Shown here: piece after piece, positions 45,400 to 53,559 of the stretch | Layout: each line of letters opens with the position of its first letter | How positions within the stretch are numbered: position 1 is the first letter of the stretch | NCBI RefSeq assembly: GCF_902809855.1 | Contig: NZ_CADDWJ010000001.1 | Span: 992,001-1,056,000 of the forward strand | Reading direction: 5' to 3' | From: Acinetobacter sp. Marseille-Q1618 | GTDB taxonomy: Bacteria; Pseudomonadota; Gammaproteobacteria; Pseudomonadales; Moraxellaceae | Length of the DNA: 64,000 nucleotides | Position numbers and translations under genes: made by a program | Notes under the pieces: model-generated | Database searches by the model: none | Told to the model about the DNA's origin: nothing | Seen by the model: only the letters and a program-made list of their open reading frames with translations

Positions 45400-46332
45400 T
45401 TAATGAAAATGATGAATGTAACGGAAAATTACACTGTCCCCTTGTGGGCGATTTTCAGCATCTTGCTCAAAATAAGCATTTAAAGCCAGATGATCATGTT
45501 GATCGAAACTATACATTGCACCTGGTCCTATCGCCCAAACTTGCTCCTTACGCCCCTCCACATCCTCACCATTTACTTGCGTATCGGTGATTTGCTTGAG
45601 CCAGTAACCATTTAAGCCTAAACGAAGTTGTGGTGAAACCGCATAACTAGTTGCGAAGTTAGCATGAACTGCCTGCCCTGCTTGGATATCATCCGCATCA
45701 CCAAAACTATAATTTGGATCATCATTTTTAAAATTATATAAATAATGGATACGGGTAGAGGCTGTCCATTTTGGATTGAACCAATAGGTCGCAGACCAAT
45801 ATGGATCTAAAGAAACAGCATTGGCACTTGGGTTTATGTCTTTATTTCGATCATATTTGCCAGTAGGTACATTCACCTGAAATTCAATACGATGTGAAAA
45901 TTTAGGACCATTTTCGCCCATGATTGGATCAAATTGGATAAACGGTCCAATCATTATATCGCCCATGCCCCGCTGTGACTTAATGGCTTGATTATTTAAA
46001 CCATCATCCACATCCATATGTCCCAACACAGGAATTAATAAATTCAAACCAATATTGCCACCTGCAACTTTTACATCGGATAAGTAACTGATTTGTTGCA
46101 CGATAGATTGATAATCAATTTCTGATTTTGGTAAAGCGACTTTGTCCCCATTTGCATCACGGATGCTATCTGCACTGTAATTTTGGAAATAGGTTTGCGC
46201 ATACCAGCCTGTTCCTGCGGGTACAGCACCATCAACAAAACTCGACATCCCTAAGTTAACGGTAGGTAAATCACTTGCAAAGATTTGGGCTGAGCTACAG
46301 ATCAACGCCAGCGATAAAATTTTCTTATTCAT
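45400..46332 (-). CDS. Outer-membrane channel, Phenol_MetA_deg/SphA-like family
   Basis: A 310-residue outer-membrane beta-barrel protein of the family called 'involved in meta-pathway of phenol degradation' (PF13557). The signal peptide is MNKKILSLALICSSAQIFA. The opening NLGMSSFVDGAVPAGTGWYAQTY and the terminal barrel strand ending in FRYIHHFH are typical. Such proteins import hydrophobic substrates. Last gene after the GMC and aldehyde dehydrogenase genes, so it probably takes up their substrate. Confidence 0.82.
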   Translation of the reverse strand: MNKKILSLALICSSAQIFASDLPTVNLGMSSFVDGAVPAGTGWYAQTYFQNYSADSIRDANGDKVALPKSEIDYQSIVQQISYLSDVKVAGGNIGLNLLIPVLGHMDVDDGLNNQAIKSQRGMGDIMIGPFIQFDPIMGENGPKFSHRIEFQVNVPTGKYDRNKDINPSANAVSLDPYWSATYWFNPKWTASTRIHYLYNFKNDDPNYSFGDADDIQAGQAVHANFATSYAVSPQLRLGLNGYWLKQITDTQVNGEDVEGRKEQVWAIGPGAMYSFDQHDHLALNAYFEQDAENRPQGDSVIFRYIHHFH

Positions 46333-46425
46333 GACAATATCCTTATTGTTTTGGATGAGTTTAGCTGAGGAGAAGCCACTCCTTATGGCATCTCCTTGAT
46401 TTTGTTTTAAATTAAAATTGTGAAA

Positions 46426-47913
46426 TTAGTAACGAATCATCACAGATTTAACTTCGGTATAGTCTTCGATAAAGGCATCTGAGAACTCACGTCCAACACC
46501 CGAAGCTTTTACACCACCGAATGGAACTGCAGGGTCTAAGAATGTATGCATATTGATCCAGATCGATCCCGCTTCGATTTGTGGAATTAAACGCAATGCT
46601 TTAGATAAATCATTGGTCCATAAACTCGCAGTTAAACCAAAACGAGAATGATTCATCATTTCGATCAACTCTTGATCCGTTTCAAATGGAATCACATCGA
46701 CCACTGGGCCAAATGTTTCTTCGATGAATAAGGGATCATCAACACCGCTGACTTTTAAAAGCGTTGGTTCAACAAAATATCCTGTACCTTCCAGTGCTTT
46801 ACCGCCTGTAATCACTTGATTATTTTGTTGTGCGATATCTAAATAATGCTTCACTTTTTCAAAGTGTGGTTTATTTGATAGAGGACCAAACATACTTGAT
46901 TCATCTAATGGTGAACCAATTTTTAACTGTTGCACCGCAGCAGATACTTTGCTGACCAATTCGTCATATTTTGACTGATGTACAAAGAAACGTTCTGGTG
47001 CTGCACAAACTTGCCCTTGGTGTACAAAAGTTGCTTGTAACAATGTTGGTAAAATTTCATCAATATTGGCATCAGCAAGAATCGCAGCCGCATTTTTGCC
47101 GCCAAGCTCCAAGCTTACACGGGTTAGATCACTTGCCATGGCTTGTTTACCAATCGCAATCCCCGTTGGAACTGAACCTGTAAACGATACTTTTTTCACC
47201 AATGGTGAATTAATCAAATGCTGACCTGTATCTCCCTTACCAGTGACAACGTTAATTACACCTTTAGGGATACCTGCTTCAATTGCCAATTCAGCCAAAC
47301 GCAATAATGACAAAGTCGTAAATTCACTTGGTTTAACCACAATCGTACAACCTGTGGTTAATGCTGAACCGATTTTCCATACACCGATCATCAATGAGAA
47401 ATTCCACGGCACAATCCCTGCAACTACACCAATTGGTTGACGCATGGTATAAGCCGTATATTTTTCACCATTTGCAGATGGGATTGAGGGCTGCATGGTT
47501 TGACCATTGATTTTTGTTGCCCAGCCTGCGAAGTATCGTAGGAATATAACAGTTTGAGCCACTTCCAAATGACGCGAAATATTGATCAGCTTACCTGTGG
47601 TCAATGTTTCTAATTGCGCCAACTCTTCAGCGTGCGCTTCAACTAAATCAGCTAATTTATTTAACTTAAGACCACGTTCATAAGGAGAAGTATTTGCCCA
47701 CGCATTTAAAAAAGCATCATGTGAATTTTTAACAGCTTTTTCTACATCGTTTTGGTTTCCCACCGCAATCGTTGAAACCACTTGTTCCGTTGCAGGGTTA
47801 TATAACTCGATACGCTCTACAGCTTCTGCTGCAACATTTTCACCATCAATAAAATGCCCATGTTGGCGAGCAATAAATTGTTGAACACTTTCTAAAATTT
47901 GTACTTCACTCAT
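46426..47913 (-). CDS. Aldehyde dehydrogenase (FeaB/phenylacetaldehyde type)
   Basis: A 495-residue NAD(P)-dependent aldehyde dehydrogenase. The catalytic cysteine is in HQGQVCAAPERFF and the general base in SLELGGKNAA. The ending PFGGVKASGVGREFSDAFIEDYTEVKSVMIRY closely resembles phenylacetaldehyde dehydrogenase (FeaB). GAGG lies before the ATG at 47913; a GTG three bases earlier is inside the spacing. It oxidises the aldehyde formed by the GMC enzyme upstream; the substrate is inferred only from similarity. Confidence 0.88.
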   Translation of the reverse strand: MSEVQILESVQQFIARQHGHFIDGENVAAEAVERIELYNPATEQVVSTIAVGNQNDVEKAVKNSHDAFLNAWANTSPYERGLKLNKLADLVEAHAEELAQLETLTTGKLINISRHLEVAQTVIFLRYFAGWATKINGQTMQPSIPSANGEKYTAYTMRQPIGVVAGIVPWNFSLMIGVWKIGSALTTGCTIVVKPSEFTTLSLLRLAELAIEAGIPKGVINVVTGKGDTGQHLINSPLVKKVSFTGSVPTGIAIGKQAMASDLTRVSLELGGKNAAAILADANIDEILPTLLQATFVHQGQVCAAPERFFVHQSKYDELVSKVSAAVQQLKIGSPLDESSMFGPLSNKPHFEKVKHYLDIAQQNNQVITGGKALEGTGYFVEPTLLKVSGVDDPLFIEETFGPVVDVIPFETDQELIEMMNHSRFGLTASLWTNDLSKALRLIPQIEAGSIWINMHTFLDPAVPFGGVKASGVGREFSDAFIEDYTEVKSVMIRY

Positions 47914-47988
47914 CACATTTTCCTCATTTAAATTCTATTTAGGATTGACGTAACACTCTAAATTGTCACATCATAGATTCGCTGTAAC

Positions 47989-49596
47989 TTATGCAGCACC
48001 ATTTAAAATAAAATCAGAACCACGTTCACCAATCATGATGGCAATGGCATTGGTATTGCCACTCGGGACTTGTGGACAAATAGAACAATCAATCACTCTC
48101 AAGTTATTAAAACCATGTACTTTTAAACTTTGATCTGTCACTGAGTCTTGTGCTGAGTCGCCCATTTTGCAGGTTCCCGCAGGATGATAAACCGTCTTAA
48201 TATTTTGACGCATCCATTTATTGATACCTTCAATATCATCAGGTTCTACATTTGCAGGTTCAATGACTTCTTTTACAACAGCTTGTAACGCAGGTTGTTT
48301 AAGTAGACGTAAACCTGCTTGTACGGCACGAATGTTGGCATCAATATCATCTTGATGTCCTAAGAAGTTAGGATCAACGATTGGCATTTCTTTCGGATCA
48401 GTACTTTTCAAACGAATCGTACCACGTGCTTTGGGTTGTAAATGTCCAACTTTAATGGTTAAGCCATGTTGTTCTGCTTCAGCCTTTTCGCCTGGAGTAT
48501 TATCAAAGTTATCCAACACAGGTAAGAAGTGGAATTGCACATCTGGACGACCAAAATTATGTGTATCGATAAAACCAGCACCTTCCAAAATATTACTGGT
48601 CAATAAACCTGAACGTGTAAAGTACCATTGCAAGCCATTTTTAATGGCTTTAAAACCTTTGTCATTACCGATCAAACTATTGTTAGTCGTTACCGTTGCA
48701 TTCACCGACATATGTAAATGGTCATGTAAATTATCACCAACTGGCAAATCTTTTTTACATGCAATACCAATGGATTCTAAATGTGCTTTTGGCCCAATGC
48801 CTGACAACATCAACACTTTCGGACTACCAATAGCACCTGCACTGACCACCACTTCTTTACGTGCTTTAACTGTAACAGGTGCAGCACCTTTGACACTAAA
48901 AGTAACGCCAGTTGCTGTTTGACCTTCAGTTTCGACTTTATGTACTAAAGCTTCAGTAAGTACCGTAATATTTGGACTATCAATTACAGATTTTAAATAG
49001 GTTTTTGAGGTACTTGCACGTTCACCATTTTTGGTTGTGGTCTGATAGAAACCGACACCATCTTGATCCCAGCCATTGATGTCATTGACATATTTCATAC
49101 CCATTTCTTGACCAGCACGGATACATGCCAAAGTTAATGGATGACGGTAACGGTTTTCGCTGACGGGTAGAATCCCTTTTTGACCATGAAACTCATCGCC
49201 AAGACTTTCGTTATTTTCAGCTTTTTTGAAAAATGGCAGCACATCTTGGTATGACCATTTTGTGCAGCCCCATTCTGAAGCCCATAAATCATAGTCATGA
49301 CGCTGACCACGACAATAGATCATGCCATTCACAGAACTTCCGCCACCTAAGACTTTACCTTGCGCTAAAATCATTTCGCGGTTATTACAATGCTGTTGTG
49401 GCACAGTCATATAAGGCCAAGATTTTTGTTGAAACACTTTAATCACTGTCGCAGGAATCGTGTGGAAGATGCTGCTATCCTTTTCACCAGCTTCCAACAC
49501 CAATACTGTTCCTGCCTTTGCTTCAAGTAAACGTGCTGCAACCACACAGCCAGCAGAACCCGCGCCAATGATGATGTAATCGTATTCAGTCTTCAT
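47989..49596 (-). CDS. GMC-family alcohol/choline dehydrogenase-like flavoprotein
   Basis: A 535-residue FAD-dependent GMC oxidoreductase. The ADP-binding motif is YIIIGAGSAGCVVAARLLE. GMC signature 1 is QGKVLGGGSSVNGMIYCRG. The C-terminal active-site histidine is in TVYHPAGTCKMG, and the end is NTNAIAIMIGERGSDFIL. Related to AlkJ and BetA. It oxidises an alcohol to the aldehyde used by the adjacent dehydrogenase, with electrons passing to the quinone pool. First gene of the unit behind the AraC-type promoter at 49637-49697. Confidence 0.88.
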   Translation of the reverse strand: MKTEYDYIIIGAGSAGCVVAARLLEAKAGTVLVLEAGEKDSSIFHTIPATVIKVFQQKSWPYMTVPQQHCNNREMILAQGKVLGGGSSVNGMIYCRGQRHDYDLWASEWGCTKWSYQDVLPFFKKAENNESLGDEFHGQKGILPVSENRYRHPLTLACIRAGQEMGMKYVNDINGWDQDGVGFYQTTTKNGERASTSKTYLKSVIDSPNITVLTEALVHKVETEGQTATGVTFSVKGAAPVTVKARKEVVVSAGAIGSPKVLMLSGIGPKAHLESIGIACKKDLPVGDNLHDHLHMSVNATVTTNNSLIGNDKGFKAIKNGLQWYFTRSGLLTSNILEGAGFIDTHNFGRPDVQFHFLPVLDNFDNTPGEKAEAEQHGLTIKVGHLQPKARGTIRLKSTDPKEMPIVDPNFLGHQDDIDANIRAVQAGLRLLKQPALQAVVKEVIEPANVEPDDIEGINKWMRQNIKTVYHPAGTCKMGDSAQDSVTDQSLKVHGFNNLRVIDCSICPQVPSGNTNAIAIMIGERGSDFILNGAA

Positions 49597-49636
49597 ATTT
49601 TTTCTCTACTAAAACAAGTCCTTTAGTAGGATTTCA

Positions 49637-49665
49637 TCATTATTTCGTGCTGATTACTTGTTCAA
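49637..49665 (-). promoter_or_regulatory. Promoter of the GMC-aldehyde dehydrogenase-channel unit
   Basis: On the minus strand TTGAAC (49660-49665) is followed after exactly 17 bases by TAATGA (49637-49642). The -10 ends about 40 bases before the GMC ATG. The -35 overlaps the proximal copy of an AraC-type direct repeat. Confidence 0.6.
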
Positions 49666-49697
49666 AAATGACATTGACCCTGTGTAAAACTGACATT
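49664..49697 (-). promoter_or_regulatory. Tandem AraC-type activator site
   Basis: AAAAATGACATT (49664-49675) and AAAACTGACATT (49686-49697) agree at 11 of 12 bases. They are 22 bp apart, two helical turns, in the same direction. The proximal copy abuts the -35, the arrangement used by AraC/XylS activators. The likely ligand protein is the AraC-family regulator encoded just upstream. Confidence 0.6.
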
Positions 49698-49742
49698 TAT
49701 TTTATAAATATCATTGCAAAATAGATCATTTAAAATGATGGC

Positions 49743-50651
49743 TTAAACTTGAGCTCGAAACGCTTTCGGTGAGATGCCCACCGTTTTTCTAAATAATTTT
49801 GAAAAATGTGCGCTATCGCCAAAGCCCCATTTCAAAGCGATATCGGTGATAGAAACATCTTTGTTTTTATTGTCTTTCAACTCATATTGCACTTTTTCCA
49901 AACGTCTCATTTGGATATATTTATGTACTGACTGCTGCTCGTTTTCAAAAAGACGATATAAATGCCGTAATGAAATACCCAAATGATCGGCAATCATCTG
50001 TGCAGTTAAATTTGTCTGTGATAAATTTTCTAAAATATATCGCTCTGCTTTACGCTTTTGATGATCTATATTTTCAATATTCTTATAATTGATCGTGGGC
50101 TTAATCAAAGCAATCAAGGCGTCTTCAAAGGCATTGCCATCTTCTTCGGCATACCACAGCTCAATATTTTCTGGTGATAAATTTTGCAACATACATTTGA
50201 GTAAATGACCACTCATATTTGCAGTCATTAATTTTCCAAAATACTCTGTTGTAATGCCTTGATTAAAAACTTTTTCACGAGAAAGATGTACCGAAATATG
50301 ACTGAACAATCCTTGTGGATGCATTTCAATGGTTTCATCAGGATCAAGCAATACGATATCACCTTCGTTAAGATGAATATCTTGCCCTTGATAAGCAATA
50401 CGCATTTTTCCAGTATATTGCAGGATTAAAAAACAAAACCGATCTTTTACTCGGTCTGGAATGCCTTTTTTTCGAATTAAATAAGTGGCATTACTACGAA
50501 TAAAAGCAATCTCTGTTTCGCCCAATAAAAAAGATTTGACCTCTCCGATAAAAAGATTGCTTTGCTTATCAAAAGCCGTCTCAAAATCCCCACATACATT
50601 TTGGATACTTTCAGTCCATTGCATCATTTCATTGTTTTGATCGTGTGGCAT
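49743..50651 (-). CDS. AraC-family transcriptional activator
   Basis: A 302-residue AraC/XylS regulator. The N-terminal cupin-like sensing domain (about 40-190) includes YQGQDIHLNEGDIVLLDPDE. Two HTH motifs are at the C-terminus: LTAQMIADHLGISLRHLYRLFE, and VSITDIALKWGFGDSAHFSKLFRKTVGISPKAFR. Architecture and length fit FeaR-like activators, which control aldehyde dehydrogenase genes. It lies directly upstream of the GMC gene on the same strand and probably binds the repeat at 49664. Confidence 0.85.
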   Translation of the reverse strand: MPHDQNNEMMQWTESIQNVCGDFETAFDKQSNLFIGEVKSFLLGETEIAFIRSNATYLIRKKGIPDRVKDRFCFLILQYTGKMRIAYQGQDIHLNEGDIVLLDPDETIEMHPQGLFSHISVHLSREKVFNQGITTEYFGKLMTANMSGHLLKCMLQNLSPENIELWYAEEDGNAFEDALIALIKPTINYKNIENIDHQKRKAERYILENLSQTNLTAQMIADHLGISLRHLYRLFENEQQSVHKYIQMRRLEKVQYELKDNKNKDVSITDIALKWGFGDSAHFSKLFRKTVGISPKAFRAQV

Positions 50652-51015
50652 ATCCTGATCCTTCGGATGAATCGTTTAAATATTGACGAAAATACCCAAC
50701 GCAATATCGTTCAATGATTAAATTTGTGCTTCAAATTAAATTAGCATAACTGTAATTTTTTTTCGATTTGATCTATAGAACGGTGTTTTTTATTTTTTAA
50801 ACAATATATCCAAAGTGAAATATTAAACTTGAGTATTTCGGTATACTTATATCACTTTACTGCAATAATGAGCATTTAACCCATAAATATACGGGCTTTC
50901 AATTTCATAAAATAAAAGTATATTTAAATTAAAAATCAAATAGATAAAAAATAAAACAGTATTATAAAAAACTTTAAAAACATCATACGATGTAGACAAT
51001 TCTATTTTTCAAAAT

Positions 51016-51030
51016 ATACCTAAAAGGTAT
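51016..51030 (+). promoter_or_regulatory. CatM/BenM-type operator of catA
   Basis: ATACCTAAAAGGTAT is an exact ATAC-N7-GTAT, the recognition element of the LysR regulators CatM and BenM in Acinetobacter. Its centre is about 63 bases before the start expected from the TATAAT at 51074-51079, the usual place for a LysR recognition site. CatM responds to cis,cis-muconate, the product of CatA. Confidence 0.82.
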
Positions 51031-51073
51031 TTATAAAAACTTTTTAGGTTCTAGTTATAAAAAAATAAGCACA

Positions 51074-51079
51074 TATAAT
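51074..51079 (+). promoter_or_regulatory. catA -10 element
   Basis: A perfect TATAAT with no good -35 at 16-18 bases upstream (CTAGTT or neighbours), as expected for an activator-dependent promoter. It implies a transcript start near 51086. Confidence 0.6.
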
Positions 51080-51127
51080 AAAAGTCATTGGATGATAACA
51101 GGCACCCTCCAAACAGCACTGAAAAAT

Positions 51128-51208
51128 ATGAATGCTATCAGTGTTCACAGCAGAGGTATTGTAGAGATTGAACTCACTCCCCATGTTGTTGTAAGGAAGA
51201 CGATCTGA
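51128..51208 (+). CDS. Possible 26-residue leader ORF of catA
   Basis: ATG at 51128 to TGA at 51208 encodes MNAISVHSRGIVEIELTPHV plus six more residues, inside the inferred catA leader. There is no good ribosome site before the ATG, and codons such as AGG and CCC are unusual for the neighbourhood. It could be a regulatory leader peptide, a remnant, or chance. Confidence 0.2.
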   Translation: MNAISVHSRGIVEIELTPHVVVRKTI

Positions 51209-51270
51209 TCAGGGTACGCCGAAATTTACAATATAAAGTTCATATTTTTGGCAAATTTAAGGAGACAGCC

Positions 51271-52206
51271 ATGAATGTAAAGATTTTTGACACACAAGAA
51301 GTACAAGATTTTCTGCGTTTAGCAAGCGGTTTAGAGCAAGAAGGCGGTAACCCTCGTGTCAAACAAATCACGCATCGTATTCTTTCTGATTTATTTAAGA
51401 TGATTGAAGACTTAGATATTACTTCAGATGAATACTGGGCAGGGATTGCATACTTAAATCAATTAGGTTCAAGTCAAGAAGCTGCATTATTGTCACCTGG
51501 TTTAGGTTTAGACCGTTTCCTTGATATGCGTATGGACGCTGAAGACGAAGCGTTAGGTGTTAAAAATGGTACGCCACGTACGATTGAAGGTCCATTATAT
51601 GTGGCAGGCGCACCAGTAGAACATGGTTTTGCACGTCTTGATGATGGCAGCGATCCAGATGGTCAATTGTTAATTATGCATGGTGTTGTTTATGATGCAG
51701 ACAATCAACCTATTCCAAATGCGCAAGTAGAAGTATGGCATGCCAATACCAAAGGTTTCTACTCACACTTCGACCCAACAGGTGAACAAGTGCCTTTCAA
51801 CATGCGCCGTACCATTATCACTGATGATCAAGGTCGCTACCGTTTCCAAAGTATCGTACCTAAAGGCTATGGTTGCCCACCAGAAGGTCCAACACAGCAG
51901 CTTTTAAACCAATTAGGTCGTCATGGTAATCGCCCTGCACACATTCATTTCTTCATCACGGCTGATGGTCATCGTAAGTTAACGACACAGTTAAATATGG
52001 AAAATGACCCATTGGTTTATGATGATTTTGCATATGCAACACGTGAAGGCTTAGTGGTTCCAGTGATTGAACATACGGATGAAGCAACCATTAAAGCCAA
52101 CGGTGTAGATGCACCATTTTCTGAGCTCATCTTTGATTTTAAATTAAGTAAATTAGTAGATGGTGTAGATAACCAATTGGTTGATCGCCCTCGTCTACAA
52201 GCTTAA
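51271..52206 (+). CDS. catA: Catechol 1,2-dioxygenase
   Basis: A 311-residue intradiol dioxygenase that opens catechol to cis,cis-muconate with non-haem Fe(III). The iron ligands fall at Y164, Y200, H224 and H226 (KGFYSHF, PKGYGCP, RPAHIHFF), the numbering of Acinetobacter CatA. The N-terminal helical dimerisation and lipid-binding domain is present. AAGGAG lies before the ATG. As in Acinetobacter baylyi, it stands apart from the other cat genes. Confidence 0.97.
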   Translation: MNVKIFDTQEVQDFLRLASGLEQEGGNPRVKQITHRILSDLFKMIEDLDITSDEYWAGIAYLNQLGSSQEAALLSPGLGLDRFLDMRMDAEDEALGVKNGTPRTIEGPLYVAGAPVEHGFARLDDGSDPDGQLLIMHGVVYDADNQPIPNAQVEVWHANTKGFYSHFDPTGEQVPFNMRRTIITDDQGRYRFQSIVPKGYGCPPEGPTQQLLNQLGRHGNRPAHIHFFITADGHRKLTTQLNMENDPLVYDDFAYATREGLVVPVIEHTDEATIKANGVDAPFSELIFDFKLSKLVDGVDNQLVDRPRLQA

Positions 52207-52238
52207 AAGCAATAGTCAATTTACAGCAATGATTTAGA

Positions 52239-52270
52239 AACTGGTTGGCTGCAAGTCAGCCAGTTTTATT
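52239..52270 (+). terminator. Rho-independent terminator of catA
   Basis: AACTGG...CTG pairs with CAG-CCAGTT with an internal asymmetry, followed by TTTTATT. It lies between catA and the dynamin-like genes and argues that the latter are not simply read from the catA promoter. Confidence 0.7.
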
Positions 52271-52296
52271 ACAAAGGACATGTAGAGAATAAAGCG

Positions 52297-53559
52297 ATGG
52301 ATATGCACGTTTTCGAACAGGCAACACAAGATATTTTAACTGTTTTACCACAAAGTAGCGCAGATTTTGCTCGTCTTAGAGAATTGGCACGCACCAACGC
52401 AAGTCCTACAGTGACGGTGATTGGTAAATACAACCATGGCAAAAGTAGACTATTAAACGAGTTGATCGGTGAGGATATTTTTACTGTCGCTGATCGTAGA
52501 GAAACCATCGCCTTGGCTGAGCATCAACATCAACAAGTACGATGGTTAGATGCCCCCGGTTTAGATGCCGATGTATTCGGTCAAGATGATCATCTTGCAC
52601 ATGAAGCACTGTGGACACAATCAGATATACGCTTATTTATCCATTCTGTTCGAGAAGGTGAACTGGATTCTGCTGAACATCCTTTAATCCAACAATTACA
52701 TCAAGATCAACAACGTAGCCAACGCCAAACTTTACTCGTCCTAACACAAATTGATCAAATCGCAGATCCGAATGTTTTAGCAGATATCCTTGCTTCTATT
52801 GCTAAACAAGTACCGAGTACCCCACTATTTCCTGTTTCAGCAACACGGCACAGACAAGCCATCGCAGGCAATAAACAAGTATTACTCAAAAAAAGTGGAA
52901 TAATTGAGCTAAAAGAGGCGCTGACCACAGCTTTAAATCATGTGCCACAGGCACGTTTGCATGAAAAAAAGCAAATTATTACTGAAACACAAAGTCTGCT
53001 TCAACAATTAAAACAACAACATCACCAAGACCTTGCACAATTACAACAGCTCCAAATCACACAACGACAGGCATTTGAACAAGATTTAAATAAAGTATTG
53101 GATAAAATTCAGAATGACCTACAACCCTTATTGCAAATTTCGGGTACTGATGAAGCTTTAGTTCCTGATTCATTTGAAAATATGTTTAAAATGACAGCAG
53201 GAAAACAAGAACGTGCTCGCATTCAAGTGGCCTACTCTCGTGCATGTATCGATATTAACAGTCATTTAATTCGCTATGGTGTGGTGGGTTTACCTAGCCA
53301 CCAACAAACTAATGTACGCAGTTTAGATACAGTCATGGTTGCCGTGATGGGCGTTTCTGTAAAATTCCGCGATGATTTAAAAAAAATCTTCTGCTCAACT
53401 TCTGGACGTGAACGTTTACAACGTGAATTTTCGCATTATTTTGAACTTTCGGCAGATCGTGAAGCCTTAAAACAAAATATCACTGCGCTCAATAAATTAT
53501 TGGCATTAGATGAAAAAGCACATATTGCACTCCAACATTTGGAGCTTGAATTATGCTAA
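52297..53559 (+). CDS. Dynamin-like GTPase, first of a pair
   Basis: A 420-residue GTPase of the dynamin/TrmE-Era superfamily. The P-loop is GKYNHGKS (43-50), switch II is DAPG (85-88) and the base-specificity motif is TQID (150-153). A long glutamine-rich helical region (about 225-275) follows, then a helical C-terminal part. No transmembrane segment is evident. It is shorter than most bacterial dynamins (600 or more residues). It overlaps the second GTPase gene by seven bases (ATGCTAA), so the two are translated together and probably act as a hetero-oligomer. Cellular role unknown. Confidence 0.72.
   Translation: MDMHVFEQATQDILTVLPQSSADFARLRELARTNASPTVTVIGKYNHGKSRLLNELIGEDIFTVADRRETIALAEHQHQQVRWLDAPGLDADVFGQDDHLAHEALWTQSDIRLFIHSVREGELDSAEHPLIQQLHQDQQRSQRQTLLVLTQIDQIADPNVLADILASIAKQVPSTPLFPVSATRHRQAIAGNKQVLLKKSGIIELKEALTTALNHVPQARLHEKKQIITETQSLLQQLKQQHHQDLAQLQQLQITQRQAFEQDLNKVLDKIQNDLQPLLQISGTDEALVPDSFENMFKMTAGKQERARIQVAYSRACIDINSHLIRYGVVGLPSHQQTNVRSLDTVMVAVMGVSVKFRDDLKKIFCSTSGRERLQREFSHYFELSADREALKQNITALNKLLALDEKAHIALQHLELELC

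Larger units (their letters stand above)
50652..51270. other. Long AT-rich regulatory region before catA
   Basis: About 620 bp between the divergent AraC gene and catA. Most of it is very AT-rich and without credible genes. The right part contains the CatM/BenM-type site, the catA -10 and a leader of about 185 bases with a 26-codon ORF, listed separately. The AraC promoter must be near the left end. Confidence 0.5.

Noticed and set aside
48431..48922. 163-residue open frame opposite the GMC gene
   Set aside because: It is fully inside a gene with clear GMC motifs; cysteine- and proline-rich shadow.
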